DNA from: Nissolia schottii
Taxonomy: Eukaryota > Streptophyta > Magnoliopsida > Fabales > Fabaceae
DNA length: 64,000 nt
Reading direction: 5' to 3'
Assembly: GCA_003254905.1 (NCBI GenBank)
Contig: QANU01006283.1
Location: forward strand, 285,931 to 349,930
In this document: positions 49,255 to 61,022 of the stretch, one piece after another
How the letters are laid out: every line of letters begins with the position of its first letter
Numbering within the stretch: position 1 is the first letter of the stretch
Made by a program: the position numbers and the translations under genes
The notes under the pieces: model-generated
What the model was told of the DNA's origin: nothing
The model's database searches: none
What the model saw: the letters and a program-made list of their open reading frames with translations, nothing else

Positions 49255-49925
49255 AAATCTCCCCTATAAACTAATAATTTTCTAAGGTATCTACTTAGGC
49301 AACTTAACAAACTCAAGTAATACATGGGCAAGTTATTAATCACTACTTTAATTAATACTAACTTACTTGCCTTTGTCAGAACTTTAGAACACCACATACT
49401 CAACCTTATTTCTATTTTATCTATCATTGGATTCTAGATGAAGACTCTATATGGATTTGCACCCATAGGGATCTCCATATACTTAAAAGGTAAGGTGAAA
49501 ACTTCATGCCCCCAACAATCGTTGTACTCTCACCACCCATTGAATTTCGCAATTGAATGGAATAATGTTATTTGTGGTAGTTTATGCTTAGGCCTTAAAG
49601 CTTGCAAAAGCAATCAAGCAACACAATTATTAATGATTACGTCATTTGTTGGGTAGAATATGATAGTGTCATCGACGAACTGAAGATATGTTAAGCCTAT
49701 CACATCCCACTTAATCTACAAACACTCAATTGACCCCTCCAATATAGTACCCCAATCAACTTATTCAACACCTCCACCACTAAAACAAACAAGAATAGTG
49801 AGATAAGACTGCCCTATCTCAACCCTTTTCCATCTTGAATGGTTTGGTAGGCACCCTATTAACCATAATAGACATCAAAGCAGAAGAAATACAATCCATT
49901 ATACATTCCCTCCATAATACTGCGA
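49255..49925 (-). mobile_element. LINE reverse transcriptase fragment, upstream half
   Basis: The minus strand carries an RT block like MVNRVPTKPF...KGLR (RQGD expected), then VLVVEVLN, then LTYLQFVDDTIIF, whose FVDD (49665-49679) is close to the catalytic FADD. Then come RLSMWCSKVLTKASKLVLIK and NLPMYYLSL. Stops and frameshifts are present. It breaks at 49255, where the LTR begins. Confidence 0.8.
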
Positions 49926-49934
49926 TCTATGTGG

Positions 49935-50828
49935 TCGTGTGAGGGGCTGGTAGATTAGGGCATAATACTCTAAGAATAGGAGTACCGAGATAGAGGCTCC
50001 TTAGAAGGGTTGGACTCTGAAGCTCCTCCGTGGGTCTTCAAAGTCAGGGTGGGTGTATCTGCAAGGACTCTGACTCTCAATTAAGTAGAGGTAGGATAAA
50101 AGTGTAGGATCGACAGATATGGGTTCTAGCTGTACCTAGCGAGCTTGATCTCTTTTATACCTAAGGTGAAGTTTGTGGGGCCGAGATGCATGTCTGGGAT
50201 AGGGTGATGATTCTAGATTTTTCTCTAGATTCTGAAAAACGCTGTGAGTGGCAAAATTCCCTCTCAGACCAGGGATTTCTCCGTGTAACTGGAAGATGAG
50301 ACCTTAATCCAAGAGGGTTCGTGTGGGCTTTATGGACTAAAGGCCCATGATCCGTGGACCAGGATAGGTCCTGGGTAAGGTATTTGGGTCTGGTCTGTAA
50401 CAATAGGTTTAAACCTCCTAAGAGATTAGTATGGTCGAGATTAGTATGATCAATCTAGACTAACAGGGTTACTTGACCTTGAGATAGGCTAGTAACCACT
50501 AACCCCAACCATTAATCATAAATAATTCTCATAATTGGATAGGATTAGTAACTAGCAACATAGGCGGAAGTAATGGAAGTCGAGTGTCATAACACTTCTT
50601 CTCATCTGAATTCTTCACATAATTTAATTGCTTTCTTTAAATTATTTTTCTTTTATTTTCATAATTAAATAAAAATCCCCAAAACACCTTCCAAAAAACT
50701 AAGAGGGCCTACGATTGTAAAATAATGTAGTTACTCAATCCTTATGAGTATGACAACCCGAGTCCCTAAAAAGACTCATTATTACTTGTCGTGACTACTG
50801 CTTGCTAGTATTAAGCACATCAATTTTT
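49935..50828 (+). mobile_element. LTR-like segment ending at a primer binding site
   Basis: Its 3' end (AAGCACATCAATTTTT, about 50815-50828) directly precedes a tRNA-Asp-type primer binding site, so the upstream DNA should be the LTR of an Athila/Tat-like or similar element. The left end is not defined; it abuts the LINE fragment. The interior of the element, if present, falls in the assembly gap. Confidence 0.45.
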
Positions 50829-50846
50829 TGGTGTCGTTACCATGGA
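50829..50846 (+). other. Degenerate tRNA-Asp primer binding site
   Basis: TGGTGTCGTTACCATGGA is close to TGGCGCCGTTGCCGGGGA, the sequence complementary to the 3' end of plant tRNA-Asp that primes many gypsy elements. Five of the 18 positions differ, mostly C-to-T or G-to-A, as expected after methylation-linked decay. Confidence 0.6.
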
Positions 50847-50863
50847 TTGAGTCTTACCGCTAT

Positions 50864-51271
50864 NNNNNNNNNNNNNNNNNNNNNNNNNNNNNNNNNNNNN
50901 NNNNNNNNNNNNNNNNNNNNNNNNNNNNNNNNNNNNNNNNNNNNNNNNNNNNNNNNNNNNNNNNNNNNNNNNNNNNNNNNNNNNNNNNNNNNNNNNNNNN
51001 NNNNNNNNNNNNNNNNNNNNNNNNNNNNNNNNNNNNNNNNNNNNNNNNNNNNNNNNNNNNNNNNNNNNNNNNNNNNNNNNNNNNNNNNNNNNNNNNNNNN
51101 NNNNNNNNNNNNNNNNNNNNNNNNNNNNNNNNNNNNNNNNNNNNNNNNNNNNNNNNNNNNNNNNNNNNNNNNNNNNNNNNNNNNNNNNNNNNNNNNNNNN
51201 NNNNNNNNNNNNNNNNNNNNNNNNNNNNNNNNNNNNNNNNNNNNNNNNNNNNNNNNNNNNNNNNNNNNNNN
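50864..51271. other. Assembly gap (408 N)
   Basis: An unbroken run of Ns, followed at once by 17 A residues (51272-51288). Apparent reading frames across it are meaningless. Confidence 0.98.
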
Positions 51272-51288
51272 AAAAAAAAAAAAAAAAA

Positions 51289-52099
51289 CCTTTCCCGCTC
51301 CTCGTCCCCGCCACAGGGGAAGTTCCACCCCCATCTCCGTGGATCCTAACAGGAATCCTCAATTTTCATTTCTTTTACAATAATAATAACCAAATCAAGC
51401 AAAGAAAATGTCAATTCACACATCACAGAAGATCAATAATATTGAACCAAAAAAAAGATCACAACAACAATAATTCATAGTTCACATTTATTGATCCAAA
51501 AAATAAAATAAAAACAAAAAAGAATACAAAAAACTCTTTGGAGCAAGAAGAAGAAGAAGAAGAAGAAGAAGAAGAAGAAGAAGAAGAAAAAGGATGGAAC
51601 AGAAAGCGAATAACCGACTCAGATCTACAACACTTCACCTCGATCCACAAAAGACAACTCATATCTAAACCACAGGACGTGATGCCATCACGGAGTTGCA
51701 GTCGTCTTTAGTCGTGTAGCTATCGCGAATGGATGCATTCTGTTGCGAATGGATGCGTGCCACTGCGAAGGAGCACGTACCGTTCGAGAAGAGAGCAGTT
51801 GTAAAGTAGAGAGAAGTGAGAGAGAGGCGTCGGGAAAGGGGGCAAGAGAGGAGGAAGATGAGAGGAGTCCGTCTCATTGGTGACTTGCGGCACAGCACCG
51901 CGAAAGAGAGATGAGCGAGAAAGACATGCGGGAGAGTGTCGTTAAAGAGGGATAAATTTATGAAATTAGGTTTGCAACTGTTATTTATTTTATCTTTTTA
52001 TTTTTTATTTATTTTTTAATTAGAATAAGTGTAGAATGTCATAAAATATATATGTATCTATAGACTTTTTAAATATTAAGTAGGGGTATTATAGACTTT
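51289..52099. other. Probable interior of a damaged hAT-like element
   Basis: GC-richer DNA between the gap and a hAT-like right end. It contains an AAG microsatellite. No transposase reading frame was found. Confidence 0.35.
51545..51589. repeat. AAG microsatellite
   Basis: About fifteen consecutive AAG triplets. It is likely to vary in length between individuals. Confidence 0.9.
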
Positions 52100-52255
52100 T
52101 CATATATATATATATAGGGGCCCCGCGAAACTAATAGTATGGTTCCCGTCCCCGAATTTGTCACGGGGGACTTTATTCCCTATCTCCGTTCCCACGAAGA
52201 TTAATTCAGGGAATACCCGCAGGGTCCTTTGCCTAGTGGGATTTTTGACATCCCT
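52100..52255. mobile_element. hAT-like element, right terminus
   Basis: It ends GGGATTTTTGACATCCCTA, whose complement TAGGGATGTCAAAAATCCC is the kind of terminal repeat seen in non-autonomous plant hAT elements. It is rich in CCCCG/CGGGG as in related elements. The left end is not visible, probably lost in the gap at 50864-51271. Confidence 0.5.
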
Positions 52256-52435
52256 AGTCTTTGAAAGCATTGACTTGAGATTGAACCACAACCACCAATT
52301 AAGTTGCCAAAAACAGAGTAGAAGTTGGAACAAAATACAATAGAAAAATAAAAGAAAATCCTAGTATGTGTAAGAGTTCATGGCATCAATAAGTTAGGAT
52401 TATAAGGTGAACATGTTGATATGACTAAGTTAATT
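52256..52435. repeat. Copy of part of CBP60 intron 3
   Basis: It closely resembles about 39228-39410, inside intron 3 of the CBP60 gene, in the same orientation: GTCTTTGAAAGCATTGACTTG, GAACCACAACCA, TTGCCAAAAACAGAGTAGAA and ACAAAATACAAT all recur. It starts exactly where the hAT-like end stops. No CBP60 exon sequence was recognised next to it. Confidence 0.75.
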
Positions 52436-52876
52436 GTCACACATAAGGTGAGGGTAGAGGGTAAAAACAAAAAAAAAGTATTAGATAATAAACTCAATTT
52501 TTTTTATTAAGGTGCAAATTCAAAAAAGTTATATATTAAAAAATAAAAGCTTATTTAATCCTTAAACAAAATTACTTGTAAAGGGCTGCCTAAAAATGCC
52601 ACAGTGAATGTTGCTTGGTGTGGGGAACTTAAAGTGGCCACTGTGGTCCTTGGCCTGAAATTGGTGATAATGTCACAAGCCTTTCCCACCAAATAGGCCC
52701 ATCTTTTGGAATTTCCTTGGGCTTAAGCTCATAATATTCACCAAGGCTAAATTCACTTATAAAAGGGAAGTACTTGTATGTATTGTTGTATTGTGAAGGT
52801 ATTTGCTTGGTTGCTGGCTAGAAGACGGTTGATTGCGATGATGATGTTAGGTTGCCGGATGCGATGAGTCTCCGGG

Positions 52877-53191
52877 TTGGGACTTCTATTTACACAAGAC
52901 TTGCTTTTCTGGAATATTGAAGTAGAGAGCAATTGTTTGGCAGTAATCATTGCTATTTGTCAAGATTCTAGCTTCCCTTCTTATTTCCACTCAATCATTA
53001 GTGATTGTAAGAGTTTAGGACTAGCTTTTGAGCATTGTTTCTTTGTTCATGACAAGAGGGAGGGTAATGTGACAACCCACCTCTTAGGCAAATATGCTTG
53101 TAATAGTCCTGAAATTGTTTGGATTGATGAATGCCCTCTTGCTATCCAAAACCAAGTTCTGTTGGATTGTATTCAGTTACCTATTGATTAA
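52877..53191 (+). mobile_element. LINE-type RNase H fragment
   Basis: A plus-strand reading frame of about 100 residues shows the RVT_3 / RNase H-like pattern: IEVESNCLAVI, then SIISDCKSLGLAF, REGNVTTHLLGKYA and a C-terminal WIDECP...LLDCI. This is the end of the polyprotein of plant L1-type elements, and a stop follows at 53191. The RT is not present upstream, so it is a 3' fragment. Confidence 0.7.
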
Positions 53192-53529
53192 TATATGGGT
53201 CCTCTTTACTTTTAAGGAAAAAAAACAAAAAGTGTTAGGGTTGACCTTGGAATACAAAATAACTAAATTTATGTGTAAATATAGTTAGTGAGAGACTGAA
53301 TTGCAAAAATTATATATAGTCACCAAAAATTTTATCAAAAGGATCAATTAAAAAAAATAATTAACAAAATAGGGAAAAGAAAGGGCCAATAATTATTGGT
53401 AACCCTAAATTGATTTTACATAGTAAATGAATATATGGTGTTCAACACAAAAAACAAAAACACATAAATAAATGATCAATCAAAAAATTAAAAAGAAAAA
53501 AAGAAAGTATGTTCAAAGACAAACAACGA
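53192..53529. other. 3' flank of the GT14 gene
   Basis: AT-rich sequence with A-rich runs; it probably includes the GT14 3' UTR. Confidence 0.4.
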
Positions 53530-56500
53530 TCAATTGAATTGCATTATCGTTGGAGCAAACCTCAGCAGTCTATCCAAAGCATGAGGGGTGAACTTCCTTG
53601 CAAACAAATGACAAACATTGGTGATCTCTCCATTGTACTCACATGTTCTTCCATGCCGTATCTCCTCCAAAAAACCAATAGTCACATCTGTCCTCATAAA
53701 CCTTGATGGATGGGGCCCGCCCTTTGACCAATCAACCCATGTCAATGTTCTGTTCGAGTTCCTCTTCCAAAACTTGATGCTAACCAGTGTGGGCAAGTAG
53801 TGCTCATCACTGTAGCAACTAGGCTTGCAGTAATCCCGGAACACTGGGAAGTACTGCCGGTCAGAGACCATTTCGACCGCAAGGGTGCGGTCGATTTGGA
53901 ACCATTGTGAGCCTTTCCTCCACTGGAAAAGGCTCACTTGTGGCCGCATTTTGGAATTGTACCTGCCTCGTCCCACGTCGCTCGGCTCATCGTACGCCTC
54001 CACGAAGGTCTTGGTTGAGTTCATAAGATAGGTGTATATGGTTGTGAAATTGAACAAAGGAATGCATGACTCTGAGAGAAGAACAAAGCGTTGGTTGGAG
54101 AGGTCAAGAAGTGCATTTGCTAGTAGGCGTCTCTCTGCCTCTATCATGCTGTTCTCGCCCCACTTTACTTCCTGCATGTTACCACATAGAACCACATTAA
54201 AATTTTCAACTATTTTAGCTAGTGTTTAGTTTCAATCCTAAGTCAAAAAAGGCAGGGGCATTAAACAATAAACATGTCACTTATATCTTTTTTTTTAGGT
54301 TAAAAAAAAAACCTAAAATCTGTTCCTAATTTGCTCTAAAGAATAATTATAGGTTTTTCGTCTCCGCATCTTTCTATGAAGTACAAAAGTATGTTCAAGT
54401 TGGGCCACTAGTTGGGATATGTATGGCATGAATAATTCTTTAATTACGCCACCAAGATATACAAGTCTTCATTGGTTGATGGTGTTATAAGAAGTAAGAA
54501 CAATTCTTTTAATTGACATTATTGTACACTTTGTGTTGAATTGATAAAGCTTACAGCTAATTTAACTTATTTGTATTTGGGCGGCCACATCAAATGTGCT
54601 TTTGTTAGTATATGTATACAAAATAAATATTTAATGCATGCTCAAAAGTTTATCAAATTAATAGTATTTGCTATCAAACAATAAGCAGTAAAGCAAATGA
54701 TGCATTATGTAGGTTCGTTTTTTCATGCGAGAGACAAAGTAAGTGAAGAAAAGAATTATGAAAAGTTTGATGGCGGTGTGGAAAAGTGAGCTTGGATCGG
54801 AAAATGGGGGGGGAGAATGGAATTTTTCTTGAATGTGCGAAAGGAGTAGAATCAAAGAAAAGTATGGAATAGCCCTATTCCGGAAGCAACCATAATTAAG
54901 GAATATGAAAATAGAAATCGGACGTTCTATAGATCCACTGGATCTAATAGTTCGATTTATTATTTTTTTAACTCTCCTTCCACGGTACATTTGTCACTAT
55001 AGATTATGTTAACTTTGAGACTGATAATTACGCTAATTTGGACTTTAGTCTCTTAATCAGTAATTGATCTCAATTTTAGTTTCAGACATAGAAGTTGTTA
55101 CTGAAAAATTTCTACCCTCTCTACAAAAGGACTTACGGATTAGGTTAGATCAATCGGGTTTTTTCAAAGAATCTGAATACCAGTAATTTAATTGAGACCT
55201 TAAGTAAAAAAAATTAAACAAAACAAAAAACTTTGAGTTGACAGATGAAACTTAATTTTTTTGGGAGAGGAAGAGGAAGGAATCTCAAGTTGTCTTTCCT
55301 ATAATAAAGGGAAAATTGATAGCAGTTAAGTTAATCACATATAATCAGGGATTGTTTCATTTAAAAAGTAATTTTATTGATACAAATTAAAATAAATTGT
55401 CTCATTTTGATTAAAATGCATTTAAAAGTGCTCTTTATTACTTGATCTCTAGTCAAAACTTCATTATACAAGCAAGGCTGCTCCATTAAAAAAAGTGTAC
55501 AACAACTCTTGCCGGTAAAACTAGAAACTTTACACATATTCATAAAAGTGGCTTGTTCAGGTTCATGCAGACAGGTGTTTCCCAATTCAGCATTTTATTA
55601 TAAAAACAACTATAATATATAATGATATAATACAATTAATTGTGGGAGGAACTATGAACCAAAATATTTTAATTATTACAGCAGAAGGATATACGTAGAT
55701 TCAAAAGACAATTTTTCATTTTTGAGTCCATGATACCTAAGAAAATTAAGTGGACTAATTGTTGCCTATCGAAATTATTGCTAAGATAATAGTAACAATA
55801 CATGCGTGTGGAGAGAGGCAGAGAAAAAAATGTGATACGTAAAAGATGACTTGACTTGGAATGTGAAAGCATGTTACTAATGAACGAGAGAGTAGTAATT
55901 GATTGATACGTAATGCCGTTAGTTTCAAGCCAATAACACATGAACATCTAGAAAACCGTTGTAATAACCATTAATTAAGGCGTGCATTAAGGGGAACCTC
56001 GTGTTGAGGTTAACGTACTGTTAAATACTCCCTCTTTTTTAAAAATAAAAATTAGTATCTATTTTCAAGCATTACGGGAATTAAAAATAAATATAAATGT
56101 TATTGATGTTATTGAAAATAATAAAAAAATTATGGAACGCACAAAAATATATTTATTTATGAAGAAACATATATACACTACTAATACATTTACTAATTAT
56201 AAGTAAATTAATGATATTGTTGAGGAAAAAAAACTAATGCTACATTAAAATATGAGCTAGATAAATATTTTAAAATTCTAATTTTAAAAATTTTGGACAA
56301 TCATTTTAAAAGGAAGAGAATATTCGTTACATTAGTTTTTGAATTATCTTTTTTTTTAACCAATTAACGCTTCAAAAATGATTAGTGTTAAAAGCATTGG
56401 TGTAGTACTCTAAGAAGATAATTATTAAAAAAAAAAAAGTACTCTAAGAAGAGTTGGAGAGACAAAATAAAGATTTTATGATGGGGCTCAAATTTATATT

Positions 56501-58115
56501 TTATTAATGTATTTTATTGATAATACTGATTAAGCTTGAATGATGGATTTTCATTTTTTTATTAGTTGGGTGGAGGTAATGTGCAAACTTTTAAGTTATT
56601 CAGTCCTTGATGGAAAGTAACTGATAGTTTTTGGGTTACATGAAAGTAACTGATATGAGGCGTATATATTATGAGTTGTCTTACAACGTAATTTTATAGG
56701 TGAATTAATTTGGATAATTAATTTTTTAACCATACGTAACTACTTTAAAATAAGAATCTTTTTTTTTTCATTCATGTATCTACAGCAAAAAGTATTAACT
56801 AATCCATTTGTATATTGTAAGACCATTTAAGATAATAGATGTTGAGTCGTTGACTATAAATTTTAAAGTAATTTTATGGTTAAGGTAAAGATCAAACTTT
56901 CAACACTTAATTAAGAGGAAAAAAAAAAAAAGAACCCTTACTACTTCACCTCAATCGTGTGGATTAAAAATATCATTTTGATAATTCAAGAGTCTATTAA
57001 TATATAATTAAAAATTAAGTTCTTAGTAAAAACTTCTATCAATAAATCATAAATAATAATGTATTAATAATTGAGAATTTCAATAATTTTCTCAATGAAT
57101 TTAATTATAACTAATTTTGGGGGCAAAATCAATTACAAGTAGTCTGGCACTCTAATTATATTAGCTGGACAACACAATTAAAGCTACTATGATAAATGTA
57201 TTATGAATTAATGTGACTTATAGACCCACTTGAGGGTGAGGAAATTGACTTTCTGATTTCCTTAATTTTAGTCAATTTTAAAACTCTTAGCATGTCACAG
57301 ATCAATGCTAATTAAAATAATTTATTTATTTTTGCAATGATACACTTTAGGATTAATTATTATTATCTTAACGAAATTCATAGAAAAGAAAATAAAATTG
57401 AAAAAAAAAGGTGCATGCATTTGATGAAGAAAGTGTAACTCATACTACTAACCTTGCTTGGGATTCTGCGGCCATCAAAGACAGAGCCTTCATCAGCCAA
57501 TGTTCCATTGAAGGAAGGATTTGGATGGACATAGATAGAGTAAAAACCTTCATTCCCTTTGAAGAATCTCTCCCAAAGAGGAGCCAATAAAACAGGCCCT
57601 TTTGTCAAGAACATGAATGCAACCTTTGGTGTGTAATTGAATGGGACTTTGTGACTAATCATTGGAACCATTGAAGCCCTCCAAAGCAACTCTTCCTCAT
57701 TCATGTCATGCATTGCAATTGGTGGCTCCAAGAAATCCCTCAATCCAATTCTTGTTTTGTTAGTGACCCTTTTGTGACTTATCGACAAGGATGATGATGA
57801 ATTTGATAATAATATTGAATTATCAACTTTGGTTGATAAATTATTCACCTTTGTGGGTAAAGGTATTGAAACTTCGTTGTTTGAGATTGGAAGAGGTTGT
57901 TGTTGTTGTTTGAGGGCAATTTGGGAATTTGGAAGAAGGAAGCGTTGGAAGTTGAGGGAGGTATTGAGGCACAAAGTGAGAGTGATACCAATGAGTAAGC
58001 CAAAGCCAAAGACAAGAACATAGGAGAAGAAGTTGAGGAGAAATAGTTGTTGGTGAGAAGTGTTGAAGAGCTTCACATATGAGGCATGTTGTTGTTGCTG
58101 CTGCTGCTGCTTCAT
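53530..58115 (-). CDS. GT14 glycosyltransferase, Core-2/I-branching type (2 exons)
   Basis: Exon 1 57453-58115 and exon 2 53530-54171 join in phase 0 across a 3.3-kb intron to give 434 aa. The ATG at 58115 is chosen because the next residues are cytosolic (a run of seven Gln), followed by one membrane helix (about 24-50), a type II Golgi layout. The frame stays open upstream to an ATG at 58325, but that part reads as 5' UTR. After a Ser/Asn-rich stem, the catalytic part begins near 163: [28 protein letters not shown], then [27 protein letters not shown] and [16 protein letters not shown], ending with [14 protein letters not shown] and CEYNGEI. This is the plant Branch/DUF266 family (for example rice BC10, which affects cell walls). 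Donor and acceptor sugars are not known for this member. Confidence 0.92.
54172..57452 (-). other. Large intron of the GT14 gene
   Basis: It is bounded by GT (57451-57452) and AG (54172-54173). AT-rich; I found no nested gene or clear transposon in it. Confidence 0.75.
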
Positions 58116-60763
58116 GGTGATAATGATACAATATTTATGGAAAAAAAAAAAAGGAATATGATTTGAATGAATATGTGTTGCAGAGAGGAAATCTCCAAAA
58201 TGGAGAATTCCCAGAGAAGGGAGGGAGAGAGAATAGCACAGATATTTGGTTGATATGGAATTGATGGATTTATTATTATTATTATTATATATAGTGTGAG
58301 AGAGGGAGAAAAAGAGAGCATCCATTGAAGACTAACCAAGGACTCAAAAGAGATACTTTAATTGGCCACACAACTCACAAAACAACGTGCCTATTTCTTT
58401 ATTTTATTTTACATTTTACATGAACTTTTAAGCAATCATTACGTATTCAGTGTTCCGGAAATTATTCCATACATTAAAACATTTATTAGATATTTAAATG
58501 ATAATTTATTTTTATAATTACATTTCAATAATCAATCAAATTTATTATTTATATTTATATTTATTAAATATTACATATAATTAAAATTATTTGGGAAGAG
58601 AGGATGCTATTATATAATACTAAAAAGTGTTTATGTAGATTGCACAAGTCGCGTTTACACATATTTGATTAAGTTACTTGTTATCGTAAGAATTATTATT
58701 AAAATAATTCTCATTAATTACATTATATTTATTATATTATTATATGTTCTCTATAACATGAAATAATATTAAATATAAATGAAAAAAATAAATATAAAGT
58801 AAAGTTAATAGTGGTATAAATAGTGGTTGATAGTTAACTTATTTTATAAAAAAATGGGTTTGATATAAACTTGTTTCTGTATCTAAGTTGAAATTATTTA
58901 AAATTTATTAAACTAAAATAGTTATTTTTGTGGGGACTACTCCAATACCTCATCAAATTTAATGGTATTGGTACTCTATGGTTATTTACGACTAAAAATT
59001 AGCCATGTGTCTCATTAACTCTAAATACTTATTATTTTAAACCTAAAAATAAATCATGGCTGTTGGATTATAAAGATGTATCCATACCTTTATAAAAACA
59101 TGGATACCGAAAAAAGAACCTATTTTTTACTTAATATTAATTTAATATACTTATTAAATATAAATTTAGAATATAAGAGTGAAAAATAGATAAAAATATA
59201 ATACAAAAATAAAAGTACGGGTTGTTTTAAGAATTTTAATACAGAATCAATAAAAAAGATTGTGACATTAGACAATATGTGAATGTAGCGATAATCACTT
59301 TCATAAAATAATAAATGCCAATGTAGGAGTATTAACAAACTTCAAATGATAGTATATGATTGATTGTTGCTCAAAGACTGGGCTTGTAAACGCTCTGACC
59401 CGACAACAGTTCGTTGGGACAGTGACCAAATCACCAAAAGATGCATCACTTGAGTTGCATATCTTTATATAAGATGTTATATTACATTAAATAATTTTAT
59501 TCATTAACAATAACAAATAATTCTAAACTAAAGTAGAAATTTAATTAAAGATAAAAATGTTAATAAAACTAATCTTTTTATTAGTTAAAGATTGATAAAT
59601 AAATATTATTATTCAAATAGTTTTTTATTTTTTTTAAGTATAATTACTATAAAAAATTATTGTTGTATACACTTTATATTAAATAATATGTGTTTTTTAT
59701 TTACATATTTTGATAAATATTTTTTATTATATATAAATATAAATAAAAAATGACATATATACAATACTCCTTTATTATAGATTTTGATACTTTTTGTTTA
59801 TTATAATAAAAAATATTTTTCTTTAGTTATTTATTTATAAGATAAAACTTAATATAATTATTTAACATTTATTATTTTTAATTTTTTATTTGTATTATAA
59901 ATTTAATTAGTATTATATATAAAATTATTTTATAATATAAGGTAAAGTTAATATAATTATGTTTTATTTTAATTATTTTAAATTAATATTATAATTATTT
60001 AATTTTTACTATTTTAAATGAATATGTTTTAGTCTTAATTATTATTTCCTAAATGTTTTTTATTATTTTGAAATATTATTTACTATTATTATTTATTTTT
60101 GATTAATTTAAAATTATTTTATACTTTTTATATTTTATTATTTTTTAATTGTCATCATTTATTAAAATTATTATTTAAAATTATTTATCGTTATTATTTC
60201 CTAACCGTAAAAATACTAGTAAGTATTCTCGTCTTGTTGCATGAAGTACGGATGTACATACCTAAATAAGTTACATGCTATTAAAGAAATTATTTATAGG
60301 ACTCTCATCAGCTACATTGTACACAATATATGTTTTTATATATTTTATATAATATGAAAGATAAATGTAAAGGTGAAATTAAATTATTAGTTACCAAGTT
60401 TAGTTAAGGGGGATGCGGAAACCCTAAGGCAACTTTGTGCGCTTCTCCTCCCCATCAGGGGCCGACGTGCGCCTTTGCTATGTTCGTCGTGCATCTTTAT
60501 TGTGCGCCGTGCGCTGCTCTGTGCTCATTTGGGTCTATTGTGCACCGATTCGTGCGTTCTTTGTGTGCCACTAGTTCTTTGTGTGAAACCAATTTTTGGC
60601 TCCTTGGTATTGATTTTAAAAAAATACTTATCATAGTTATATTTTTTAGTATAACTTTTTTTTAAAGAGATTTAGTTTATAATTGCAAGGTAATTTTTAT
60701 TAAAAACTTAACCTTCTTTCACTTTTTTTATAAGTAAAACCAGTCAAACTTTAAAAAGAAAAG
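58116..60763. other. Upstream region of GT14 and AT-rich intergenic DNA
   Basis: The first 200 bases include the probable 5' UTR with a TAT/ATA triplet run (58270-58290). Beyond that lies extremely A/T-rich DNA (58400-60370). A short GC-rich patch at 60415-60600 has an open reading frame but no recognisable family. Confidence 0.4.
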
Positions 60764-61022
60764 GTTAAATATATTTTTAATCTTTAAAAAATTATAAATT
60801 TTGTGTTTTACCTTAAAAACAAATTTGTTAAGAAATAGTCCGACAAATTTTTTTGGTAAAATTTAGTCGATGCGGTCAAGTACAGTTATCGGTGGCCACG
60901 TGGCAGGTCGTGCAATGTCACTAAGTTGAAAAAAAAAATTGTCGGGACGATTTCTTAACAAAATTTTTTTAGAGTAAAATACAAAATTTATAATTTTTCA
61001 AGGATTAAAAACATAATTAACC
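60764..61022. mobile_element. MITE with long inverted repeats and a CCACGTGGC centre
   Basis: The left arm GGTTAAATATATTTTTAATC is inverted in the right arm GGATTAAAAACATAATTAACC. Matching continues inward (AAATTATAAATTTTGT, TTGTTAAGAAATAGTCC). The centre holds GGCCACGTGGCAGG. No coding capacity. It is intact at both ends, so probably fairly recent. Confidence 0.78.

Noticed and set aside
50802..51383. Long reading frames across 50.8-51.4 kb
   Set aside because: They run through the N gap and are artefacts.
60415..60665. A small Cys-rich reading frame in a GC-rich patch
   Set aside because: The Cys come from repeated TGTGC/GTGCGC words. There is no signal peptide pattern or known cysteine spacing, so a defensin-like gene is not supported.
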